Source: PALSA-1004 sp041483135
GTDB taxonomy: Bacteria > Pseudomonadota > Gammaproteobacteria > Burkholderiales > SG8-41
Length of the DNA stretch: 64,000 nt
Direction: 5' to 3'
Assembly (NCBI GenBank): GCA_041483135.1
Contig: JBGPFE010000010.1
Location: 1-64,000 of the forward strand
Shown here: positions 58,263 through 64,000 of the stretch, piece by piece
Layout: the number at the start of each line of letters is the position of its first letter
Position numbering within the stretch: the stretch's first letter is position 1
Made by a program: the position numbers and the translations under genes
The notes under the pieces: model-generated
Told to the model about the DNA's origin: nothing
The model's input: only the letters and a program-made list of their open reading frames with translations
Databases searched by the model: none

Positions 58263-58296
58263 AAAAAAACCGCCGGCCGTGCGCAACGGCCGGCGG
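58263..58296 (-). terminator. Rho-independent terminator of the molybdenum hydroxylase operon
   Basis: On the minus strand CCGCCGGCCGT and ACGGCCGGCGG form an 11-bp perfect stem with a 5-nt loop followed by seven T residues. It separates the hydroxylase genes from the LVIVD gene. Confidence 0.93.
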
Positions 58297-58312
58297 CCTG
58301 ACTCTCTGCCTT

Positions 58313-60559
58313 TCAGGCCTGATAGCGGCCCGAATCGAGCAGCGCCTGCTTCACATACTCGGGCAGCATCGGCATCCGGCGCAAGCGCGTGCCGGTCAAC
58401 TGGAATACCGCGTTGGCGATTGCCGGGGCGACCAGCGGGGTCGCCATCTGGCCGGCACCGGTCGGATGATTGTCGGTCGGCATCAGCTTGATGTGCATCG
58501 GCGGTATGTCGCGCATGCGCGGAACCTGATAGTCGTAGAAATTCGACTGTTTGACCGTACCGTCCTCGATAGTGATGCGCTCGGTCAGCGCGAGTCCGAG
58601 GCCGTACACAATCGAACTCTCGGTTTGCGCAATGACGTTGTCCGGCTGCACCGCAATGCCCGGATCGATCGTGAGCCAGAAATTGTGCACACGGATCCGC
58701 CCGCTCGCGCGGTCAAGCGAAACTTCCGCCACAGCCGCGAGCTGCGTGCCGGTGTAATCGCAGTAGGCGAAACCAAGACCTCGCCCATCGCGCTTGCGGC
58801 CCCAGTCCGCCATCCGCGCCACTTCCTCGCACACCGCGCGCCCGCGTGGCTCTTTTTTCAGTAGCTCAAGTCGGAGCGCCACCGGGTCGATGCCGCGCTT
58901 GACCGCCACTTCGTCGAGAAACACCTCGCTCGCAAACTTGTTGGGCCCGACGCCGATCGCGCGCAGCGACGACGTGCGTATCCCCGTCACCTGCGACACC
59001 TGCTCGGCGAGCCGGTTCGGGATATCGTAGGTCTTGAGCTCGGTGCCGCGCATCGCGATGTTGTCGAGGCCTTTCAATTTCGCGCTGCGGACCGGATCCT
59101 GAAACGGCAGCACCTGATCGCACGCGACGCGTTGATGCAGCGCGATGACCTGGCCCGATGCATCGAGGCCCGCGCGCAGGTAATGCACGTAGAGCGGGCG
59201 GAAGCGGCCGTTATGCACGTCGTCTTCGCGCGTCCATAGCACCTTGACCGGCTTTTTCACTTCCCTGGACAACAACACGGAATCGACGACGAACTCCTCG
59301 TCGCGATGGCCGCGGCGCCCGAAACCGCCGCCGAGCAGCATGCCGTGAAAAGTGACGCGGTCGGTCGCGATGCCGAGCGCCTTGGCGGCGGCAACCACTG
59401 CCATCGGCTGGCTTTGCGTGCCACACCAGATTTCGACCGCGTCACCGGCCGGCGACACGGCGGCAACCGAATTGAGCGGCTCCATCTGCGCGTGATACGC
59501 GTAATCGCAGCGGTACTCGCCCTCGACCACCGTCTGCGCCTGCGCCATTGCAGCCGGCGTGTCGCCGACTTTTTCCCATGCGAGCCCGGTGCGCGCGAGA
59601 TCGCGTGCGGACGCAGCAAACGATGGGTAGGCAGCGACGTCGCCGTAGCCCCACGCTTTGGCATTGCGAGACCAGATCACCTTGAGCGCGTTCTTGGCCT
59701 TGAATGCGGCCCATGGCGTCTCGGCGAGCACGCCGACGCCATACGGCAATCGCACTAATTTGACGAGACCATCGACCTTGCGTGCGGCAGAGTCGTCGAC
59801 CTGCTCAGGCGCGGCGCCCTCGACCGGCGCTCGCAGTATCGCGCCGTAGAGCATGCCCGGCACCTGCACGTCGATGCTGTACTGCGCCGAGCCGTTGACC
59901 TTGCCCGGCAACTCGACCCGCATCACATCCTTGCCGATAAGCCGGAACTCGCTCGTCTTCTTCAGTTGATCGGGTTTGATTTCAGGCGCCTTGGCGGGAA
60001 TCTCGGCAAACACCGCTATCTCGCCGTAGCCCAACCGCCGCCCCGATTTCGCATGCACGACTGTGCTGGGCCCGGTTGCGAGCTCGCTGACCGGCACGCC
60101 CCATTGGCGCGCCGCATTGTCGAGCAGAACCTGCCTTACCTGCGCGCCGAAAGTGCGCAGCGCCTTGAAGTAACCGTTCACGGCGAAACTGCCGGCCGTG
60201 TACATGATGCCGCCGAAACCCGGATTGCCGTAGACGGCCTCGTTCGGCGGCGCCGGCACGACGCGCACCCTGGCCCAGTCGGCGTCGAGTTCCTCGGCAA
60301 GTATCAGCGGCAGCGATGTCAAAGAGCCCTGCCCCATCTCGGCCGCCGGAGACATGATGGCGATCGTGCCGTCCGTCGAAATCGTCACCCACGGACTCGC
60401 CACGAGGTCCTTTGTCGCCGCGAGCGCGTCGCCGGTTGCGAAGCGCAACGCGGCCGGAACCCCGACTGCCACGCCGAAAGTGAAACCCGCCGCGCCGACC
60501 ATGAAGCGACGCCGCCCCGGCACAAACTGTACGTTCTTCATCTGCACGTTGGTCTTCAT
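58313..60559 (-). CDS. Xanthine dehydrogenase family, molybdopterin-binding subunit (IorB-like)
   Basis: 748 residues from ATG with GGAGG eight bases upstream; a longer open frame upstream is only spacer. N-terminal Tat-like segment RRRFMVGAAGFTFGVAVG predicts export or membrane attachment, as in isoquinoline 1-oxidoreductase beta subunits. Cofactor motifs: SPAAEMGQGSLTSLPLILAEELD, GGFGRRGHRDEEFV, and near the C-terminus QTESSIVYGLGLALTERI and PTGAGQMATPLVAPAIANAVF with the active-site Glu region replaced by GAGQ. Partner subunit is encoded upstream. Confidence 0.9.
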   Translation of the reverse strand: MKTNVQMKNVQFVPGRRRFMVGAAGFTFGVAVGVPAALRFATGDALAATKDLVASPWVTISTDGTIAIMSPAAEMGQGSLTSLPLILAEELDADWARVRVVPAPPNEAVYGNPGFGGIMYTAGSFAVNGYFKALRTFGAQVRQVLLDNAARQWGVPVSELATGPSTVVHAKSGRRLGYGEIAVFAEIPAKAPEIKPDQLKKTSEFRLIGKDVMRVELPGKVNGSAQYSIDVQVPGMLYGAILRAPVEGAAPEQVDDSAARKVDGLVKLVRLPYGVGVLAETPWAAFKAKNALKVIWSRNAKAWGYGDVAAYPSFAASARDLARTGLAWEKVGDTPAAMAQAQTVVEGEYRCDYAYHAQMEPLNSVAAVSPAGDAVEIWCGTQSQPMAVVAAAKALGIATDRVTFHGMLLGGGFGRRGHRDEEFVVDSVLLSREVKKPVKVLWTREDDVHNGRFRPLYVHYLRAGLDASGQVIALHQRVACDQVLPFQDPVRSAKLKGLDNIAMRGTELKTYDIPNRLAEQVSQVTGIRTSSLRAIGVGPNKFASEVFLDEVAVKRGIDPVALRLELLKKEPRGRAVCEEVARMADWGRKRDGRGLGFAYCDYTGTQLAAVAEVSLDRASGRIRVHNFWLTIDPGIAVQPDNVIAQTESSIVYGLGLALTERITIEDGTVKQSNFYDYQVPRMRDIPPMHIKLMPTDNHPTGAGQMATPLVAPAIANAVFQLTGTRLRRMPMLPEYVKQALLDSGRYQA

Positions 60560-60801
60560 GCTCGCCGCCTCCGTTGCCAAATTGGTAATGCCACGCACCT
60601 CATGTCGGCGGCCGGTGGCACTCGCTTTGCTGTCGATCCCCCTGCGGGGCGCGCCATCGGGTGGAAGAGGGCTCCCCTTGGGATCTGACCCCGAAGGCGC
60701 GCATGGGGACGAACTCGAGCGCGCCTCTGACTCACTGCGCGGTCGCATCCCCGAACATGGGGTCCCTGCTCCGCGCTTCGTTCGTCCCCTCGCCAGGTAG
60801 C
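60560..60801. other. Spacer between the hydroxylase subunit genes
   Basis: 242 bp with an open frame continuous with the large subunit, but no family resemblance and a far downstream ribosome site. I see no hairpin or RNA feature. Confidence 0.45.
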
Positions 60802-61275
60802 TCACGCCAGCCCCTCCTTCGCGGCGCGCTCGATGGCGCGCACGATCCGCACATAAGTTCCGCAGCGGCATATGTTGGTGCTCATGTGTTCGACGATCTG
60901 CTCGCGCGAGGGATGCGGAGTGTTCTTGAGCAAGTCGGCGGCACGCATGATCTGCCCCGACTGACAGTAGCCGCATTGCGGCACCTGCTCGGCAAGCCAT
61001 GCTTTCTGCAGCGGGTGGCTGCCGTCGGCAGACAGCCCTTCGATCGTGGTGATGCTGCGGCCCGCCATGTCCTTCACCGGCAGCAGGCACGAGAACACTG
61101 ACTTGCCGTCGACATGCACCATGCACGCGCCGCATTGGCCGGCGCCGCACCCGAACTTCGTGCCGGTGAGTTTGAGTTGTTCGCGCAGCACCCACAGGAG
61201 CGGCGTATCGGGAGCAGCGGTTACGGTTTGCCGCTTGCCGTTGATGGTGAGCGACGTGGTGGTCAGCTGCGACAT
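60802..61275 (-). CDS. Xanthine dehydrogenase family, 2Fe-2S subunit (IorA-like)
   Basis: 157 residues with GGAGGGGAAC before ATG. Plant-type ferredoxin cluster FGCGAGQCGACMVHVDG plus SCLLPV, and a second 2Fe-2S cluster VPQCGYCQSGQI and TNICRCGTYVRIVRAI. Delivers electrons from the molybdenum centre of the large subunit. The FAD-containing subunit of classical xanthine dehydrogenases is absent, as in isoquinoline/nicotinate-type two-subunit enzymes. Confidence 0.95.
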   Translation of the reverse strand: MSQLTTTSLTINGKRQTVTAAPDTPLLWVLREQLKLTGTKFGCGAGQCGACMVHVDGKSVFSCLLPVKDMAGRSITTIEGLSADGSHPLQKAWLAEQVPQCGYCQSGQIMRAADLLKNTPHPSREQIVEHMSTNICRCGTYVRIVRAIERAAKEGLA

Positions 61276-61433
61276 GTTCCCCTCCTTCAGCGACGGTGAA
61301 GTCGATTAACAACCTGTGGTGCCGGGTCTGCTCGCGCAGCCCGTAATTTTGTTTTGCCTCGGAGGTCTACCTGCACCCCCATTGTAATCCTGCTTCAGCC
61401 GACCCGGAATAGCCTACGGTGCTTGCCGTAAGA

Positions 61434-62423
61434 TCACTCGATCACTTGGTCGGCGCGCAGCAGAACCGACTGCGGGATCTTGATGCCGAGCGCCTTGGCA
61501 GTCTTGAGGTTGATGACCAGCTCGAACGTTGCCGGCTGCTCCACGGGCAGATCGGCGGGTTTGGCACCCCTGAGGATCTTGTCGACGAAGTAGGCGGCCC
61601 GTCGGTGCATGCCCGGGTAGCTTGGCCCAAAGGACATCAAACCGCCCGCCTCGACCAATTCCCGATACGCATTCACGCTCGGCAAGCGGTTTTTGGCGGC
61701 GAAGTCCATCATCCGCGCGCGGTTGTGCAGGAAGATACGATCCGCCAGCACGAGGAGCGCGTCCGGCCGCTCCTTGACGATTGCAGCAAATGCGCCCTCG
61801 AGTTCTTCCGCCTTCCCCACTGCCAGGGGCAGCACGTTTATTCGCATCGCCTGGGCTGCGGCGCGCACCTGCTTCATGGCGCTCGTATGAAATGCATTCA
61901 CCGGGTTCCAGAATACGGCGACGTGCGAGAGTTTGGGACTCACTTCCCTGAGCAACTCCAACCGTTTCCCCTCCAGTTCCGGAGCGATTGAGCTCAATCC
62001 AGTGATGTTCCCACCGGGCCGCGCGAGGCTCGCGACGATACCCGTGCCGACAGGATCTCCTACCGCCACCATGACGAGAGGGGCCGACGTTGTCGCCTTC
62101 TTGACGGCAAGGGTGGCGGGCGTCCCGGCAGTCACGATCACATCCACCTTCATCGCGATCAGCTCGGCGATGAGGGCGGGAAAGCGTTCATACTTTCCTT
62201 CCGCCCAACGATACTCGATCAGGATGTTTCGTCCCTCGACATAGCCGAGATCACGCAATCCTTCGCGAAAGGGCCCGATGAGATTCGCCTCAAGGGCAGC
62301 GGTAGAGTTCCCCAGGAATCCTATCCGGGCAAATTTTGCCGGTTGTTGTTGGGCGAAACAGGCAAGCGGCGCTGCGAGTGCGCCTGCACCAAGTGCAACG
62401 ATCAGTTTGCGGCGGCGGTTCAC
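61434..62423 (-). CDS. ABC-type substrate-binding protein, PF04392 family (copy 3)
   Basis: 329 residues from GTG overlapping the previous stop as GTGA. Signal RRRKLIVALGAGALAAPLACFA, lipid-free. Family pattern: ARIGFLGN, GPFREGLRDLGYVEGRNILIEYRWAEG, DVIVTAGTPATLAVKKAT, VGDPVGTGIVASLARPGGNITGLS, and C-terminal GAKPADLPVEQPATFELVINLKTAKALGI. Last of three tandem paralogs. No permease or ATPase is seen on the downstream side. Confidence 0.93.
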   Translation of the reverse strand: MNRRRKLIVALGAGALAAPLACFAQQQPAKFARIGFLGNSTAALEANLIGPFREGLRDLGYVEGRNILIEYRWAEGKYERFPALIAELIAMKVDVIVTAGTPATLAVKKATTSAPLVMVAVGDPVGTGIVASLARPGGNITGLSSIAPELEGKRLELLREVSPKLSHVAVFWNPVNAFHTSAMKQVRAAAQAMRINVLPLAVGKAEELEGAFAAIVKERPDALLVLADRIFLHNRARMMDFAAKNRLPSVNAYRELVEAGGLMSFGPSYPGMHRRAAYFVDKILRGAKPADLPVEQPATFELVINLKTAKALGIKIPQSVLLRADQVIE

Positions 62424-63475
62424 TCGACCACCTTGTCGGCGCGCGTCAGCAGTTCACCGGAAATTTTGACGCTGAGCGCGTTCGCGGTCTTGCGGTTGAT
62501 CACCAGGTAATACCGCGTGGGCTGCTCGAACGGAATATCACCGGGTTTCGCACCCTTCAATATCTTGTCCACGAAAATCCCGGCGCGGCGGAAATTTTCG
62601 ATGGGATCCCTTCCATAGCTCATCAGGCCGCCGGCTTCGGGATATGCCGAGGATGGATAAATCGACGGCAGCCGGTGCTTGAGGGCGAGCCCGGCGATCT
62701 GAGCGCGCTGCGAAAACAGAAACGTATCGCCAAGAATGATCACGGCATCGGTGCGGTCGCGCACCATCGTCGCGAAGCCGAGTTCGATTTCGTCCGGCGT
62801 GCGCACACTCACCGGCAAGACCTGTTTGCCGGCCTGCCGTGCGGCGGCCTGGATGCTCAACAGCATCGGCGAGTGCGAGCCGCTCGCCAGGTTGCTGATC
62901 ACTGCGATGCGCTTCAGTTTGGGAACCGCGACAATCAACAACTCGACCAGCTTCTGAACCGTATCACCGGTGCCGCTGGACAGGCCGGTGATGTTCCCGC
63001 CCGGCCGCGCCAGGCTGGCGGCAAAACCTTCGCGCACCGGATCGCTTGTGTTGGTGACGACGATGGGAATCGTGGCCGTCGCCCGATGCGCCGCTCGACT
63101 TCCAACTGTTCCTATTGACACGATTAGGTCTATCTTCTGCCGCACTAATTCCGCCGCGAACCCGTCCAGGCGATCCGCATTGCCGTCCGCGTAACGCGCT
63201 TCGAGAACAAAATTCTTGCCCTCGACATAACCCTGTTCGCGCAGCCCTTGCATCAGCGCATCATACCTGCCGGAATCGACCGCCGATTGGCGCGAACCGA
63301 AGTCGAGATAAGCGATGTGCCAGACTTTGCCTTGTTGCTGAGCGAAGATGGCGAGTGGCGTTGTCAGCGCAGTTGCGCCAAGCGCGATCAGCAATTTCCG
63401 TCGCGTTGAGCGGCGAGCATCGTCCGCTCCGACGCGGCGACGCAAGCCGGCATGCACATGTCCGGTCTTGCGCAT
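62420..63475 (-). CDS. ABC-type substrate-binding protein, PF04392 family (copy 2)
   Basis: 351 residues. Tat-like start STRRKLLIALGATALTTPLA with cleavage near FAQQ, preceded by a 25-residue n-region. Blocks as in the neighbour: GLREQGYVEGKNFVLEARYADG, LIVSIGTVGSRAAHRAT, SDPVREGFAASLARPGGNITGLSSG, FVDKILKGAKPGDIPFEQPTRYYLVINRKTANAL. Overlaps copy 1 by one base (TAATG). Confidence 0.93.
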   Translation of the reverse strand: MRKTGHVHAGLRRRVGADDARRSTRRKLLIALGATALTTPLAIFAQQQGKVWHIAYLDFGSRQSAVDSGRYDALMQGLREQGYVEGKNFVLEARYADGNADRLDGFAAELVRQKIDLIVSIGTVGSRAAHRATATIPIVVTNTSDPVREGFAASLARPGGNITGLSSGTGDTVQKLVELLIVAVPKLKRIAVISNLASGSHSPMLLSIQAAARQAGKQVLPVSVRTPDEIELGFATMVRDRTDAVIILGDTFLFSQRAQIAGLALKHRLPSIYPSSAYPEAGGLMSYGRDPIENFRRAGIFVDKILKGAKPGDIPFEQPTRYYLVINRKTANALSVKISGELLTRADKVVE

Positions 63476-64000
63476 TACTCGATCACCTTGTCGGCGCTTA
63501 TCAGGAGCGACTGCGGAATGGCGAGGCCCAGGGCTTTCGCGGTCTTGCCGTTGATAAACAATTCGAATTTCGTGGGCTGCTCAACCGGCAGGTCGCCTGG
63601 CTTGGCGCCTTTGAAGATCTTGTCCACGTAGGTTGCCGCGCGCCGGAAATTATCTTCGACGTGCTGCCCGTAGCTCATCAGAAGGCCAGCCTCGACATAG
63701 TCCCGCCTCGTCGATATGGATGGCAGCCGATTTTTCGCCGCCAGTTGCGCGATCTGGCGTTGTAACTGGAAAAAAAGCGAGTCAGATGCCACGATGACCG
63801 CCCCGGCGTTCTCCCGGGCCATCACGGAAAATGCGTTCTCGATCTCCTGCGGGGTCCGCGCTTCCACGGGCACGATCTTTATTCCGGCCCGCTGCGCCGC
63901 GGCCCGTACGTTCTTTAGTGTCGCAATATGCGCCGAGTTGCCCGGGTTAACCATTACGGCCACACGGGACAACTTGGGCACCATGCTTTGCAGCATCTCC
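63475..64000 (-). CDS. ABC-type substrate-binding protein, PF04392 family (copy 1, 5' end beyond the window)
   Basis: The C-terminal ~175 residues are visible: SMVPKLSRVAVMVNPGNSAH, GAVIVASDSLFFQLQRQIAQ, YVDKIFKGAKPGDLPVEQPTK, FELFINGKTAKALGLAIPQS. The open frame continues past the window edge. Start and signal peptide are not in view. Confidence 0.92.
   Translation of the reverse strand, partial: EMLQSMVPKLSRVAVMVNPGNSAHIATLKNVRAAAQRAGIKIVPVEARTPQEIENAFSVMARENAGAVIVASDSLFFQLQRQIAQLAAKNRLPSISTRRDYVEAGLLMSYGQHVEDNFRRAATYVDKIFKGAKPGDLPVEQPTKFELFINGKTAKALGLAIPQSLLISADKVIE

Noticed and set aside
60560..61312. N-terminal extension of the molybdenum hydroxylase large subunit to 999 residues
   Set aside because: It would overlap the 2Fe-2S subunit gene in another frame and read through spacer; a good ribosome site and Tat-like start exist at 60559.

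Overview
The window is GC-rich (roughly 60-65 %), gene-dense DNA that looks like the chromosome of a free-living, probably uncultivated betaproteobacterium of Burkholderiales type. The main pointer is five periplasmic receptors of the Bug/TctC family, which are strongly expanded in that group. A beta/gammaproteobacterial-type IscS, DsbC and a complete Kdp potassium system agree with this. Taxonomy is inferred from gene content only. I saw no rRNA, tRNA, CRISPR array, phage module or integrase gene.

Layout. 1-3.5 kb: end of an iron-type ABC importer (fused permease plus ATPase), then an orphan Bug receptor. 3.6-3.8 kb: a 5'-truncated SnoaL-like ester cyclase remnant. 3.9-9.8 kb: a six-gene minus-strand operon of five paralogous exported class I methyltransferases ending in an APC-family permease. 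It diverges from a membrane-embedded spermidine-synthase-like gene (10-11.6 kb). 11.6-15.5 kb: a small MITE-like element, a sixth exported methyltransferase, an MBL-fold lipoprotein, a lipoprotein methyltransferase, a small secreted protein and a sugar-acid epimerase/dehydrogenase. 15.6-18.8 kb: DsbA-like isomerase, FkbM methyltransferase, TPR-glycosyltransferase. 19-24.1 kb: a TctCBA transporter, an FAH-family hydrolase and a second Bug receptor. 24.2-30.1 kb: acetyltransferase with a 50-residue membrane mini-protein, a decayed F420/NADP reductase fragment in an AT-rich island, a nucleotide-translocase-like carrier, aldo/keto reductase, DUF6279 lipoprotein and aminotransferase. 30.1-38.3 kb: kdpFABCDE, preceded by an additional 30-residue membrane peptide. 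38.6-41.3 kb: a metalloprotease-like gene broken by an amber codon, an SDR, and a lipoprotein with a terminal CxxCH.

41.4-45.7 kb is an integron gene-cassette array with no integrase in view (a CALIN): six co-oriented cassettes separated by attC sites. They carry two hypothetical proteins, two toxin-antitoxin pairs (RelE/ParE-Phd and BrnTA), an endonuclease/phosphatase-fold protein and a methyltransferase. Both TA cassettes carry their own sigma70-type promoter placed so close to the start codon that their mRNAs should be leaderless. A dienelactone hydrolase gene follows the last good attC.

46.7-64 kb: SET-domain protein, SDR, Bug receptor, D-2-hydroxyacid dehydrogenase, IscS-like desulfurase, DsbC, ATP-grasp enzyme, another Bug receptor with a clear terminator, acetyltransferase, LVIVD-repeat secreted protein, an IorAB-like molybdenum hydroxylase, and three tandem orphan ABC-type substrate-binding proteins, the last cut by the window edge.

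Two families of short iterated-word intergenic repeats run through the window. In two lipoprotein genes these repeats appear to form the 5' end of the reading frame.
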